A stretch of DNA of 64,000 nucleotides from Pseudorasbora parva (taxonomy: Eukaryota > Chordata > Actinopteri > Cypriniformes > Gobionidae). Of this stretch, positions 9,201-19,340 are shown one piece after another. The notes under the pieces were generated by a model. It made no database searches and was not told the DNA's origin. It was given only the letters and a program-made list of their open reading frames with translations. The stretch is taken from NCBI RefSeq assembly GCF_024679245.1, contig NC_090177.1, positions 47,899,353 through 47,963,352 on the forward strand, in the 5' to 3' direction. The position numbers were made by a program, and so were the translations under genes. Every line of letters begins with the position of its first letter. The stretch's first letter is position 1.

Positions 9201-9745
9201 GTGAGGCCAAAGATGTTTGGAGGAACGCAGCCCACCCAGCTCTCCAGAACAGGCACAAGGACTTATCGTGGATGGTGGCTCATGAGATCCTCCCGGTCAG
9301 GGCGGTTATGCACTCCAGAGGCATGGCCAAAAACTCCATCTGCCCACGGTCCGGGTGCAACCACCCGGAGACCGTCCACCACCTGCTCTGGGAGTGCGGT
9401 GCTGCGCGGGACCTGTGGGCCAGGGCCGGCCCCCTGTTTTTCCCGTGCCTGCCAGCGGGTGGGGCCCAGGTGGACTACAAGCTCGCCATCCTGGGGGTGG
9501 GTCAGGGCATAAAAGCCCAAACATCGCAAAAATTTGCCTCGCTCTGGCTCGCCCTCAACGTTATAAAGGATGCCATCTGGGTCACCAGAAACCTGCTGGT
9601 GGGGAAACGCATGACGGTCCCCCTCCACGTGAGCGAGCAAAACATAAGATCAACACTGCAGGGAGGGCCGCATGTCGTCATTCGGATGGGGGGGCCGAGG
9701 CTGCACGAGAAGGTCCCGGCCACCACCGACCTTGGCCGCCCGTAG
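6290..9745 (+). CDS. Keno ORF2 polyprotein (APE endonuclease-RT), copy B
   Basis: A 1151-residue protein that would nick the U2 target and copy element RNA at the nick. The N-terminal APE-like endonuclease shows its motifs in order: N18 (TINVRS), E47 (LLQEC), D151/N153 (GDFN), S211-D214 (SRID) and D235-H236 (TDH). The RT follows: GKSPGMDGLP, the block RPITLLNFDCKIFSKIL, D597 in DFEKAFD, GVRQGCPLSP (about 653-662) and YMDD (700-703). A C-terminal CCHC knuckle uses C1018, C1023, H1031 and C1036. All catalytic residues are present and the frame is unbroken. The last third is GC-rich in contrast to the AT-rich first part. Confidence 0.93.
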   Translation: MLVFLTILLMALTISTINVRSVRSPLRAQNILSNLTNFKSDIYLLQECALPFLTNYRRWQELWTPGPSIWSGSNFNKNDGVAILIKNPNILVKGSTVVRDGRAILVNLTFLGKDFNVLNVYGFTEKNERYKLLEDLQPHMLGRAPLVVAGDFNCVLTKKDRKRVGEDFKVDKTSVLLNKLVKDFKLVDCFKIMHQREEGFTWFSGDGARASRIDYIFTRDCPPTDATLTPLFFTDHMMVTCTLSLPTGVTVGGGLWKLNCSLLEDEEVVREYREQFSEWQTLQDFFDSRAQWWEMVKQRTGHFFRKIGKKKKNKEKRRMMGLQKRLQRYFNLLNSGMDFTEEIKEIKKEMSVLSEARGKGVILRCKEKEIEEGEKCTRYFFKKTIARGGSMTTLKTFSGREVNTIEEILGEIEHFYGNLYSQKEVHSDILEEVLSFLDKKVKSPDVLLSQDFTILEMQKSLKGFKKGKSPGMDGLPFEFYLTFWDILVHDLLTVFKEFETLDRLPDSFRIGIVSLLQKKGDKTDLRNWRPITLLNFDCKIFSKILSMRMSTVLEDVIHLDQACAVPGRKITDSLVLIRDAICYARDRNIRLVVLNLDFEKAFDRISHQFLFKVLEKMGFPGRFIAWVGLLYNGLVSRILVNGHLSKAVNIHSGVRQGCPLSPLLYVACIEPLAQILRRDKWIKGLDVPGTGGLTATCVLYMDDVTLLATDLLSVRRAMDLTDWYGRASGAKLNRNKSEAQLFGPWGDVDTGELDLDFKDNDLKVLGVKFDREGGGRGNWTDILGKVRQRLGFWGLRQMTMEGKVLVFKAVILPLILLVCSVFSPPRRFLANVERAVFYFLWGSKWERLKREVVKKRKENGGKGLPDPHLFLGSRFTALHIGYALTPSRENKTAAMARFWMGSYLRSLKILPIDLKTPVSFNLPKEYIFIKKFLKKYLLEISDVTILTNHKSLISLVQDREMVSPVPGLTLSEAKDVWRNAAHPALQNRHKDLSWMVAHEILPVRAVMHSRGMAKNSICPRSGCNHPETVHHLLWECGAARDLWARAGPLFFPCLPAGGAQVDYKLAILGVGQGIKAQTSQKFASLWLALNVIKDAIWVTRNLLVGKRMTVPLHVSEQNIRSTLQGGPHVVIRMGGPRLHEKVPATTDLGRP

Positions 9746-10162
9746 ATGCACCCTCACCACTCTGGCTACGGGAACAGCGGGCCAGCGGGCCGGAGGAGAG
9801 GGGCTTTCCGCTGGGCCCTTGAAGCGGGGAGTCCTGAGCCTGTTCTGGAGATCTGGAGTGAATGGACTTTCTTGATAGGGACTCACCCCCGATCCTGCAC
9901 AACAGAAGATTTTTAACAGAAGGATATTGTGTTTTAACTAGCTTGTATTTATTTGCTATTTATACTTTTATCCTTTTTTCTAACACCACACTGACTTGCA
10001 TACATGGACTTTACACAACACACTACACTGACTGATTTTAACTAAGAATGCAAAACTGTTGGTTTTAATCTGTGTAAACATGTATGTTTAAAATGAAAGG
10101 AACTGTGAGGTTTGAATGGAAAAAAGAAATGTGTGACAATAAAACTTTTTTCGAAAGAAAAA
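9746..10162 (+). other. Keno B 3' UTR
   Basis: The first ~130 bp are GC-rich and nearly unchanged between lineages A/B/C and E/F (the first 60 bases after the stop are identical), although the proteins have diverged clearly. This suggests an RNA element read by the RT. The rest is AT-rich. AATAAA at 10138-10143, the palindrome TTTCGAAA, then an A run lead directly into U2 nt 38. Confidence 0.6.
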
Positions 10163-10313
10163 ATCTGTTCTTATCAGTTTAATATCTGATACGTCCCCTA
10201 TCCGGGGACTGCATATTAAATTGATTTTTGGCACATGGAGCCGGAACCGGGGCTTGCTCCGTCCACTCCACGCATCGACCTGGTATTGCAGTGCCTCCAG
10301 GAACGGTGTGCTT
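10163..10313 (+). pseudogene. U2 snRNA 3' remnant (nt 38-188) after Keno B
   Basis: Same sequence as the remnant at 2892-3042, with stem IIb, Sm site and 3' stem-loops intact but nt 1-34 displaced 5.45 kb upstream by Keno B. Confidence 0.93.
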
Positions 10314-10782
10314 CCCCTTTTTGGGGACTGCGAATTGTTGTGACTAATAGAAGAACCAACAACACCACTGGAATTTTGTCAGAGAATACAGAAATACGCA
10401 GGAAGCGCATACAGAATGACGATGAGGTGACGCAACGATGACCGTGCCACAGAGAAAGCAGCAAGCTGCGGTCATATGAGCATAGGGAAAAAAGAAGAAC
10501 AAAAGCGTCGGTTGCCGGCCGGCTGACTCATCACCGTCACAGCACGTTTTTTGATGTCCCTCTTATTTGAGAGTCTTTACCAACGAGCTGATGAGTCGAA
10601 TCAGGGGTTTGTGTTGGATGGATTAGGGACACCTGATTCAAATCAAGGTCACGCACGCACGCACGCAGCAGTCAAGCAATGGAAGGTGCCCCGTCCTTCC
10701 TTTTCTTGGGGGAGGGGAAGGTCACCGTGTTTGAGGATGGCGAAGGGGGATAGGGCGCCTCTGCCTGGAGGCCAGGCAACTC

Positions 10783-10946
10783 ATACTTACCTGGCAGGGG
10801 AGACACCATGATCAGGAAGGTGGTTCACCCAGGGCGAGGCTCGGCCATTGCACTCCGGTTGTGCTGACCCCTGCGAATTCCCCAAATGTGGGAATCTCGA
10901 CTGCATAATTTATGGTAGTGGGGGACTGCGTTCGCGCTCTCCCCTG
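10783..10946 (+). ncRNA. U1 snRNA gene
   Basis: Full-length 164-nt U1, identical by eye to the copy at 3512-3675. A TCACCG PSE lies about 61 bp upstream and the GGTTAAAAGCAGA 3' box follows. One upstream base differs (GGGCGCC in place of GGGGGCC near 10755), outside the PSE. Confidence 0.95.
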
Positions 10947-11954
10947 TACACACTGGTTAAAAGCAGATAGCGTGGAGGGAAAAAGCGTGCGGTTCTTGAC
11001 GCTTGTGGCGCCGCCCACTGCCCCAAAGGGTGAAGTTGCACCAGTTTTGTTATGTTTCTGTCTCTTTCTGCTGTGTCAGCCAGTGACCCGGAGAGTTCAG
11101 AGAACTGAACTGCGTTTGTTTTCATCGAGGTTGTCGAAACCTGCGACCGGTTTGCCGAATGTGGTTTTTCCCACAAACTTTGATATTCAACGGACGAGTT
11201 GATTGACAGCAGTGGTCCCAAAGGCAAAGTTGTTCGGATGGAGGTTTTCTGTCGTATGGTACGACTGTCTCGTGCGCGTGCTGTGAAAAAGCACGCGACA
11301 TACGTTCGCCTATAGCCGCTCTCATGTTGTTGCTTTTTCATTTTAAAGCGCCACTAGGTGGCCATTCACCGCGTCCTTTCTCGCCTGACCCCAGACTGAG
11401 CCCGTGCACGGGTGTACCGGCTTGGGTGAAATTGTCTCGTTCCGTCCAAGAGCTATAGCCGTTCTAGCAGACCCCGCCTCGCCCAGCCCGTAGGTTTCGG
11501 CCTGCCGCCGCCAAGCTGAATCGAAATTCCCACTTTTTTTCCGATCTGGACGGACAGTCAGACTCCAGAGAATCTTTCTGCACTGGTTTGGGCCAGATCG
11601 GGCAAAAGACCTAGGACTAGTGTGCAAAAGTAGGTTTTTCACAAAATCCCAAATACCCGAAAATTTCGCCAGCGCAACCTTCGAATCCGAGGCATGCGTC
11701 TCGCTCGGCTCGAGCCAAGGATTCCGATGATATAAGACACTTGGTTCTGCGGCGTGCGGTTTGGGAGCTACGAGCCATTTCGTGCCGGGCCCATCGGGGG
11801 GCCAGCCTTGGTGATGTTGTAGAGCGAGTGGCTAGTACCATCCCTCAAAGTTTCAGGTCTCTACGACGTAAGGCCTTTGCCAACCCTCCCCCCCTCACCG
11901 CTTCCCAGATGGGCGTCGCCTTTGCCGGCTCCCCTGCCGCTGCGTCATTGTGTC

Positions 11955-11988
11955 ATCGCTTCTCGGCCTTTTGGCTAAGATCAAGTGT
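11955..11988 (+). pseudogene. U2 snRNA 5' remnant (nt 1-34) before Keno C
   Basis: Identical to 4678-4711: U2 nt 1-34 followed at once by CTTGTCAGAAGG, the Keno 5' end. Confidence 0.93.
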
Positions 11989-12215
11989 CTTGTCAGAAGG
12001 TTGAGACTGCGATCGCCTCTTGGAGGTTTCCCGGCTTGGGTTTTTTGATAACACAGGCCTCCAACTTCCAGGAGGTACATTGGAAAACCCCTTTTAAGCA
12101 ACGTCTTGCTGGTTCAAGAAATTTTAAGGTAAGATTTTAGTATTTTTTGTGTTTTAGTTATTTATTGTTAATTCTTTTAAGGTTTTTGCTTTTAGGAGCT
12201 GTTGGTGCCTCTACC

Positions 12216-13529
12216 ATGTCGGCTGCTCGTGCCGGCATGCGGAGGCACCACAGCGTTCGCTTTTTATTCAAAGAGGCAAATGGTAAGCTCCTGGGGATGT
12301 CACGGCTGGACTTCTCCAGGAAGCTAATCCAGAAAGCTCTCAATTTTAAAGCAACTGAATTGAACTGTTTAATGAGTCTGCCACTGAACAAGGGTTTTGA
12401 TGTAAGTTTTAGATCCGCTTCCCTGTTACAAGATTTCTGGCAACGATTTGCGGAATGTAAGACCCAGTTTTCCATGTTCAATGTTGAGAAGCTTTCTGAC
12501 AATTCCCTTAAAACAGTTATTGTTAGAATGTTCAATGAAACAGTGAGTGGAGATGATATTGTTGTATGGCTGGGTAGATTTTGCACGGTTCGAAGTCAGC
12601 CGGTCAGGGTGCTTGACGAGGACGGAATCTGGAATTGCGCTTGGAGAGTTCCCATTAAACAGTGGGAAGATCCAAGCGGATTCCAGGGTCTAAGTCATTT
12701 ACCCTCAATGATTGTGTTGGGAGAGAACCGTGGCTACATTCACTACCAGGGAATGCCCAAATTGTGCAGGAAGTGTGGGAAAATGGGACACCTTGCTGAA
12801 GCATGCCAAGAAATTGTTTGTGGGAAATGTAGAGAAATTGGTCATATCTTTGAAGAATGTACCAATGGCAGACGGTGCAACCTCTGTGGGGAAACCAACC
12901 ATTTCTACAGAGATTGCCCTAAAAGCTTTGCCAACAAACTGAAAAGTAACAAAATGGCCGCCCCACAACAAGAGCAAATGGAAGAACAAAGGGAAGAGGT
13001 GGAGCCTGAGGATTTGGCGGGAATTTTAAATTCTCAGCCATCCTCAGGCATTGGACAAGAAAGAGGAAGTGGGGCGGCCACAGGGGCGGAGCCAAGTTTT
13101 AAACCAAGGGAGGAAGTTGTTACCCAACAAGATGAAATTGAAAAGGATATGGAGGAGGAAGAGGAAGAGGATGGAACAACTTCCTCCTTATATACTGTTT
13201 CAGAGGTGGATAGTGAGAGCGAAACGGATTGTTCACTCCCCAATGCTCAAGTGCAAAAAAGGACTGCGAGATCTCCTCTGTCACAAACAGAGGAGAAAAG
13301 GCTGCGGGCAGCGCATCGGCTAGATAGTTCCACTTCGTATGATCTAGACCGTATGTGGCCCGCAGGCTCTCCCAATGAAGTTTCTTTTCTGCATATCAAG
13401 CTGAGATCATCGTCACCTAAAGAGCCACAAGAGATTTTCTCTGTGGATTCTGAAGTGGCGAGCATTTGCCCTCCTGATCCCAGTCCTTCTGGGGAAAAGG
13501 AGATGCAAATGCCACAGGAAATAACATGA
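12216..13529 (+). CDS. Keno ORF1, CCHC protein, copy C
   Basis: A 437-residue ORF1 product that matches copy B except for one residue in the Ser-rich tail, where STSEDLD became STSYDLD (GAA to TAT, two base changes at about 13338-13340). The three CCHC knuckles and the MSAARAG start are intact. ORF2 starts 37 bp downstream. The change lies outside recognised domains, so the protein is probably functional. Confidence 0.9.
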   Translation: MSAARAGMRRHHSVRFLFKEANGKLLGMSRLDFSRKLIQKALNFKATELNCLMSLPLNKGFDVSFRSASLLQDFWQRFAECKTQFSMFNVEKLSDNSLKTVIVRMFNETVSGDDIVVWLGRFCTVRSQPVRVLDEDGIWNCAWRVPIKQWEDPSGFQGLSHLPSMIVLGENRGYIHYQGMPKLCRKCGKMGHLAEACQEIVCGKCREIGHIFEECTNGRRCNLCGETNHFYRDCPKSFANKLKSNKMAAPQQEQMEEQREEVEPEDLAGILNSQPSSGIGQERGSGAATGAEPSFKPREEVVTQQDEIEKDMEEEEEEDGTTSSLYTVSEVDSESETDCSLPNAQVQKRTARSPLSQTEEKRLRAAHRLDSSTSYDLDRMWPAGSPNEVSFLHIKLRSSSPKEPQEIFSVDSEVASICPPDPSPSGEKEMQMPQEIT

Positions 13530-13566
13530 TTTTAATGTAACTTTCTGTAGTCTTTTTTTCTTTTAA

Positions 13567-16500
13567 ATGCTTGTATTTTTAACCATACTGCTCATGGCCC
13601 TCACTATCTCTACTATCAATGTGAGAAGTGTGAGGTCTCCTCTTCGAGCACAGAATATTTTATCAAATTTAACTAATTTTAAGTCAGACATTTATTTATT
13701 GCAAGAGTGTGCTCTGCCTTTTTTAACAAACTACAGGAGATGGCAGGAGCTTTGGACCCCAGGACCTTCCATTTGGAGTGGATCCAATTTTAACAAAAAC
13801 GACGGTGTTGCTATTTTAATAAAAAATCCCAACATCTTGGTGAAGGGCAGCACTGTGGTGAGGGATGGGCGGGCAATTTTAGTTAATCTGACGTTTTTAG
13901 GTAAGGATTTTAATGTTTTAAATGTGTATGGTTTTACAGAAAAAAATGAGAGATACAAGCTTTTAGAAGATTTGCAGCCCCACATGTTAGGTAGGGCTCC
14001 CCTAGTGGTAGCAGGTGATTTTAATTGTGTTTTAACAAAAAAAGATAGGAAAAGGGTAGGAGAGGATTTTAAGGTCGACAAGACATCGGTTTTATTAAAT
14101 AAATTGGTCAAAGATTTTAAGTTAGTCGACTGTTTTAAAATAATGCATCAGAGAGAGGAGGGCTTCACCTGGTTCAGTGGTGATGGTGCCAGAGCCTCTC
14201 GTATCGACTATATTTTTACAAGGGACTGCCCGCCAACCGATGCAACATTGACCCCCCTTTTCTTCACTGACCACATGATGGTCACCTGCACCCTTTCACT
14301 ACCCACGGGTGTGACAGTAGGGGGAGGGCTGTGGAAGCTGAACTGCTCCCTATTAGAAGATGAGGAAGTGGTTCGAGAGTATAGGGAGCAGTTCAGTGAA
14401 TGGCAGACCCTCCAAGACTTTTTCGACTCACGAGCACAGTGGTGGGAGATGGTGAAACAAAGGACAGGACATTTTTTTAGAAAAATAGGAAAGAAAAAAA
14501 AGAATAAAGAAAAAAGACGCATGATGGGGCTGCAAAAAAGACTGCAGAGATATTTTAACCTTTTAAATAGTGGAATGGATTTTACAGAAGAAATAAAAGA
14601 AATAAAAAAAGAAATGTCAGTTTTGTCTGAAGCTCGAGGCAAAGGTGTCATTTTAAGATGTAAGGAGAAAGAGATAGAAGAAGGGGAGAAGTGTACTAGA
14701 TATTTTTTTAAAAAGACTATTGCACGGGGAGGGTCAATGACCACTTTAAAAACTTTTAGCGGGAGGGAGGTAAATACCATTGAAGAGATTTTGGGGGAAA
14801 TTGAACATTTTTATGGTAATTTATATAGTCAAAAAGAGGTACACAGTGACATCCTAGAGGAAGTTTTAAGTTTTTTAGACAAAAAGGTTAAGAGTCCAGA
14901 TGTGCTTTTATCCCAGGATTTTACTATTTTAGAAATGCAAAAATCTTTAAAAGGTTTTAAAAAGGGGAAGTCCCCAGGCATGGATGGACTTCCCTTTGAG
15001 TTTTATTTGACTTTCTGGGACATTTTAGTACATGATTTACTGACTGTTTTTAAGGAATTTGAGACTCTAGACAGACTTCCAGACAGCTTTAGAATAGGGA
15101 TAGTTTCTTTACTACAAAAAAAAGGAGACAAGACTGACTTACGGAATTGGCGACCAATCACACTTTTAAATTTTGATTGTAAGATTTTTAGCAAAATTTT
15201 ATCCATGCGCATGTCGACTGTTTTAGAGGACGTAATCCACCTGGATCAAGCATGCGCTGTGCCCGGAAGGAAGATCACGGACAGCCTGGTACTGATTAGA
15301 GACGCCATCTGTTATGCGAGAGACAGAAACATTCGGCTAGTAGTCCTAAATTTAGATTTTGAAAAAGCTTTTGACCGCATCTCGCACCAGTTCCTTTTTA
15401 AGGTACTGGAGAAAATGGGGTTTCCAGGGAGGTTTATAGCCTGGGTGGGACTGCTTTACAATGGTCTGGTCAGCAGGATATTGGTTAACGGGCATTTGTC
15501 CAAAGCTGTAAATATCCACAGCGGTGTTCGTCAGGGGTGTCCTTTATCTCCCCTTCTGTATGTGGCATGCATTGAGCCACTGGCACAAATCTTGAGAAGG
15601 GATAAATGGATTAAAGGACTTGACGTCCCAGGGACTGGTGGACTGACGGCGACCTGTGTTTTATATATGGACGATGTAACACTTTTAGCGACTGACCTTT
15701 TATCGGTACGAAGAGCAATGGACTTGACTGACTGGTACGGTCGGGCCTCGGGCGCCAAGCTCAACAGGAACAAGTCCGAGGCCCAGCTCTTCGGGCCGTG
15801 GGGGGACGTCGACACAGGTGAACTGGATCTGGATTTTAAAGACAATGATTTGAAAGTTTTAGGTGTAAAATTTGACAGAGAGGGTGGAGGACGGGGAAAC
15901 TGGACTGACATCTTAGGGAAAGTTAGGCAAAGACTGGGGTTTTGGGGACTCAGACAGATGACAATGGAAGGGAAGGTTTTAGTTTTTAAAGCTGTAATTT
16001 TACCACTAATTTTACTTGTCTGTTCTGTTTTTAGTCCCCCAAGAAGATTCCTGGCAAACGTGGAGAGGGCGGTATTTTATTTCCTGTGGGGGTCCAAGTG
16101 GGAACGATTAAAAAGGGAGGTCGTTAAAAAAAGAAAAGAAAATGGCGGGAAAGGCCTCCCAGACCCCCACTTGTTTTTAGGCAGCCGCTTTACCGCCCTC
16201 CACATCGGATACGCACTGACCCCATCCAGAGAGAATAAAACAGCGGCCATGGCTCGTTTCTGGATGGGGTCCTACCTAAGAAGCCTAAAGATTTTACCAA
16301 TTGATTTGAAAACTCCTGTGTCTTTTAATTTACCAAAAGAGTATATTTTTATCAAGAAATTTTTAAAGAAATACCTTTTAGAAATAAGTGACGTCACCAT
16401 TTTAACCAACCACAAATCTCTCATCTCTCTTGTGCAGGACCGGGAAATGGTGAGTCCAGTCCCAGGCCTCACATTAAGTGAGGCCAAAGATGTTTGGAGG

Positions 16501-17022
16501 AACGCAGCCCACCCAGCTCTCCAGAACAGGCACAAGGACTTATCGTGGATGGTGGCTCATGAGATCCTCCCGGTCAGGGCGGTTATGCACTCCAGAGGCA
16601 TGGCCAAAAACTCCATCTGCCCACGGTCCGGGTGCAACCACCCGGAGACCGTCCACCACCTGCTCTGGGAGTGCGGTGCTGCGCGGGACCTGTGGGCCAG
16701 GGCCGGCCCCCTGTTTTTCCCGTGCCTGCCAGCGGGTGGGGCCCAGGTGGACTACAAGCTCGCCATCCTGGGGGTGGGTCAGGGCATAAAAGCCCAAACA
16801 TCGCAAAAATTTGCCTCGCTCTGGCTCGCCCTCAACGTTATAAAGGATGCCATCTGGGTCACCAGAAACCTGCTGGTGGGGAAACGCATGACGGTCCCCC
16901 TCCACGTGAGCGAGCAAAACATAAGATCAACACTGCAGGGAGGGCCGCATGTCGTCATTCGGATGGGGGGGCCGAGGCTGCACGAGAAGGTCCCGGCCAC
17001 CACCGACCTTGGCCGCCCGTAG
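13567..17022 (+). CDS. Keno ORF2 polyprotein (APE endonuclease-RT), copy C
   Basis: A 1151-residue protein with no amino-acid difference from copy B that I could see. The APE motifs (LLQEC, GDFN, SRID, TDH), the RT core with DFEKAFD and YMDD, and the C-terminal CCHC knuckle are all present. Lack of change, including at silent sites, points to very recent duplication or gene conversion rather than selection alone. Confidence 0.93.
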   Translation: MLVFLTILLMALTISTINVRSVRSPLRAQNILSNLTNFKSDIYLLQECALPFLTNYRRWQELWTPGPSIWSGSNFNKNDGVAILIKNPNILVKGSTVVRDGRAILVNLTFLGKDFNVLNVYGFTEKNERYKLLEDLQPHMLGRAPLVVAGDFNCVLTKKDRKRVGEDFKVDKTSVLLNKLVKDFKLVDCFKIMHQREEGFTWFSGDGARASRIDYIFTRDCPPTDATLTPLFFTDHMMVTCTLSLPTGVTVGGGLWKLNCSLLEDEEVVREYREQFSEWQTLQDFFDSRAQWWEMVKQRTGHFFRKIGKKKKNKEKRRMMGLQKRLQRYFNLLNSGMDFTEEIKEIKKEMSVLSEARGKGVILRCKEKEIEEGEKCTRYFFKKTIARGGSMTTLKTFSGREVNTIEEILGEIEHFYGNLYSQKEVHSDILEEVLSFLDKKVKSPDVLLSQDFTILEMQKSLKGFKKGKSPGMDGLPFEFYLTFWDILVHDLLTVFKEFETLDRLPDSFRIGIVSLLQKKGDKTDLRNWRPITLLNFDCKIFSKILSMRMSTVLEDVIHLDQACAVPGRKITDSLVLIRDAICYARDRNIRLVVLNLDFEKAFDRISHQFLFKVLEKMGFPGRFIAWVGLLYNGLVSRILVNGHLSKAVNIHSGVRQGCPLSPLLYVACIEPLAQILRRDKWIKGLDVPGTGGLTATCVLYMDDVTLLATDLLSVRRAMDLTDWYGRASGAKLNRNKSEAQLFGPWGDVDTGELDLDFKDNDLKVLGVKFDREGGGRGNWTDILGKVRQRLGFWGLRQMTMEGKVLVFKAVILPLILLVCSVFSPPRRFLANVERAVFYFLWGSKWERLKREVVKKRKENGGKGLPDPHLFLGSRFTALHIGYALTPSRENKTAAMARFWMGSYLRSLKILPIDLKTPVSFNLPKEYIFIKKFLKKYLLEISDVTILTNHKSLISLVQDREMVSPVPGLTLSEAKDVWRNAAHPALQNRHKDLSWMVAHEILPVRAVMHSRGMAKNSICPRSGCNHPETVHHLLWECGAARDLWARAGPLFFPCLPAGGAQVDYKLAILGVGQGIKAQTSQKFASLWLALNVIKDAIWVTRNLLVGKRMTVPLHVSEQNIRSTLQGGPHVVIRMGGPRLHEKVPATTDLGRP

Positions 17023-17439
17023 ATGCACCCTCACCACTCTGGCTACGGGAACAGCGGGCCAGCGGGCCGGAGGAGAGGGGCTTTCCGCTGGGCCCTTGAA
17101 GCGGGGAGTCCTGAGCCTGTTCTGGAGATCTGGAGTGAATGGACTTTCTTGATAGGGACTCACCCCCGATCCTGCACAACAGAAGATTTTTAACAGAAGG
17201 ATATTGTGTTTTAACTAGCTTGTATTTATTTGCTATTTATACTTTTATCCTTTTTTCTAACACCACACTGACTTGCATACATGGACTTTACACAACACAC
17301 TACACTGACTGATTTTAACTAAGAATGCAAAACTGTTGGTTTTAATCTGTGTAAACATGTATGTTTAAAATGAAAGGAACTGTGAGGTTTGAATGGAAAA
17401 AAGAAATGTGTGACAATAAAACTTTTTTCGAAAGAAAAA

Positions 17440-17590
17440 ATCTGTTCTTATCAGTTTAATATCTGATACGTCCCCTATCCGGGGACTGCATATTAAATTG
17501 ATTTTTGGCACATGGAGCCGGAACCGGGGCTTGCTCCGTCCACTCCACGCATCGACCTGGTATTGCAGTGCCTCCAGGAACGGTGTGCTT
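17440..17590 (+). pseudogene. U2 snRNA 3' remnant (nt 38-188) after Keno C
   Basis: Same as the two other + strand remnants. Its normal 469-bp downstream spacer and U1 PSE follow. Confidence 0.93.
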
Positions 17591-18059
17591 CCCCTTTTTG
17601 GGGACTGCGAATTGTTGTGACTAATAGAAGAACCAACAACACCACTGGAATTTTGTCAGAGAATACAGAAATACGCAGGAAGCGCATACAGAATGACGAT
17701 GAGGTGACGCAACGATGACCGTGCCACAGAGAAAGCAGCAAGCTGCGGTCATATGAGCATAGGGAAAAAAGAAGAACAAAAGCGTCGGTTGCCGGCCGGC
17801 TGACTCATCACCGTCACAGCACGTTTTTTGATGTCCCTCTTATTTGAGAGTCTTTACCAACGAGCTGATGAGTCGAATCAGGGGTTTGTGTTGGATGGAT
17901 TAGGGACACCTGATTCAAATCAAGGTCACGCACGCACGCACGCAGCAGTCAAGCAATGGAAGGTGCCCCGTCCTTCCTTTTCTTGGGGGAGGGGAAGGTC
18001 ACCGTGTTTGAGGATGGCGAAGGGGGATAGGGGGCCTCTGCCTGGAGGCCAGGCAACTC

Positions 18060-18155
18060 ATACTTACCTGGCAGGGGAGACACCATGATCAGGAAGGTGG
18101 TTCACCCAGGGCGAGGCTCGGCCATTGCACTCCGGTTGTGCTGACCCCTGCGAAT
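18060..18155 (+). pseudogene. U1 snRNA gene truncated after nt 96
   Basis: Matches U1 nt 1-96 through CTGACCCCTGCGAAT. It then changes to GGCTCTCGGACCG instead of TCCCCAAATG. It lacks the stem-loop 3 loop, the Sm site and stem-loop 4, so it cannot form a U1 snRNP. The promoter is intact. The missing 3' part is not found next to it on either side of the spacer. This is the left edge of the snRNA array. Confidence 0.92.
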
Positions 18156-19340
18156 GGCTCTCGGACCGTACGGAGTGCAAATTTGGATATAGACTGTGAG
18201 ACCAACACGGCCTGGTATTGGCTGAGAGATCGAGGGTCAAATTCGTACATAGTAATGACAGGGCGTTTTGCATATGTAAATGTCTCAGGTGAATGGTGAA
18301 CATTACGTCATCCAAACACATTTTAAAATGACAGCAGGCATTATTTTGACATTTGTTGATGGTGGCATGTCAGATTTATTTTGTTTTTTTATAGTGTGGT
18401 CCTGCAAAATCTATTGTTTAATTAAAAGCATCATTGAGAAATGTACAGAGGCGAATGTGTATTGTAGAATTTAAATGTGTAATAATAAAATGGGGGGAAA
18501 ATACTATCTTTAATGAACAAAGGGATTTCTAATCATGTCCATTGTCAAGTCAAGTACAATTTCTTTATATAGCACTTTTACAATGCCAATTGTTTCAAAG
18601 CAGCTTCACAGTGTTTAACAGGAAAATACTGCAACAAACTTTGATTCAGCTGTACAGTCGTTCTGGGGAAAACGGCGATGTTATCAGCTTATTTTATTTT
18701 ATTATATAATGTCAGTGTGGGCATATCAGTAGGCCTAATTTAGTTGAATATTTAGTGCAAACCTCTATGACATTTTAGAGGCAACAAAATCAAACTGTGT
18801 GTTTACCAAACACTACCCTGAATACATATTCACCATACTTATTATCTAACACCATGTGCAACACTTTACTGGAAAATATAATAAATACAGCACTGATGAA
18901 CAACACACGTGAACGATTTAAATCAAATCACTTTATTGTTACAACACCATGAATGCAAATGTACAGGTGTTGATATTCTTTTGCACAAACTGCAGCATGA
19001 CCATGTGGACAAGCATAGAAAAAAAATATAGATTTAAAACAGTAATATTCACATTAATTACATTAAACAAATATATTTGCAGTACAGTACGGTATGATTG
19101 ATTGCAAATAGAATGTCAGGGTGCAGAATAATATTGAGGCAGTCAGTGTAATTGTCTGATAAGTGCAAAGCATATGAAGGTGGGTGCTGGTGTGTGTGTG
19201 GCGTCACTGGTGTTACTTCAGTACAGTCTGATTGCCCGTTGAAAGAACTCGTCTTGCAGTCCGCAGCGGTAACGTCTGCCTCATGGTAATGGCAAAAAGA
19301 TAAAGGCATGTTAAAATAAAAAGCAAACTGCTGACATTAG
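18156..19340. other. Spacer start, no gene seen
   Basis: This AT-rich stretch begins at the U1 breakpoint. I see no convincing coding exon. The string AATCACTTTATTGTTACAAC near 18930 resembles the 3' tail of dispersed fish elements read from the - strand (ACAATAAAGTG). No inverted copy of the breakpoint sequence GGCTCTCGGACCG was found at the other end of the spacer. Confidence 0.5.
18541..18640. repeat. Probable dispersed teleost repeat fragment
   Basis: The strings TTCTTTATATAGCACTTTTA and TTTCAAAGCAGCTTCACAGT resemble a repeat that is very common in cyprinid DNA. Identification is from memory of the motif; the family is not certain. Confidence 0.4.

Larger units (their letters stand above)
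4712..10162 (+). mobile_element. Keno-like retrotransposon, copy B (full length)
   Basis: This 5451-bp element lies between U2 nt 34 and nt 38. Order: structured 5' UTR (227 bp), ORF1, a 37-bp gap, ORF2, then a 3' UTR (417 bp) ending in AATAAA, a small CTTTTTTCGAAAG hairpin and about 5-6 A. There is no long target duplication; about 3 bp of U2 (AGT) are missing. Both ORFs are open, so this copy looks coding-competent. Insertion site, APE endonuclease and CCHC ORF1 fit Keno (Tx1 group, L1 clade). Confidence 0.93.
11989..17439 (+). mobile_element. Keno-like retrotransposon, copy C (full length)
   Basis: This 5451-bp element matches copy B almost base for base, with the same 5' and 3' junctions in U2 and the same A-tail length. 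The only protein difference I saw is one ORF1 codon. Identity this high, including the flanking snRNA unit, indicates duplication of an already interrupted unit rather than a separate insertion. Confidence 0.93.
2892..18155 (+). repeat. Left U2/U1 snRNA tandem array with Keno in every U2
   Basis: The composite unit is U2 5' part, Keno, U2 3' part, 469 bp spacer, U1, then about 1.0 kb spacer. It repeats with periods of 7271 and 7277 bp; the 6-bp difference is one GCCGCC length change near 11506. Units differ by only a few bases. All snRNA genes point to the + strand. The array ends abruptly within U1 at 18155, where sequence unrelated to the unit begins. Confidence 0.92.

Noticed and set aside
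14208..14780. 190-residue Ser/Phe-rich frame antisense to ORF2, and many other long antisense frames
   Set aside because: They are shadows of the A-rich coding strand, with no independent start context or conservation in the divergent lineage E/F.
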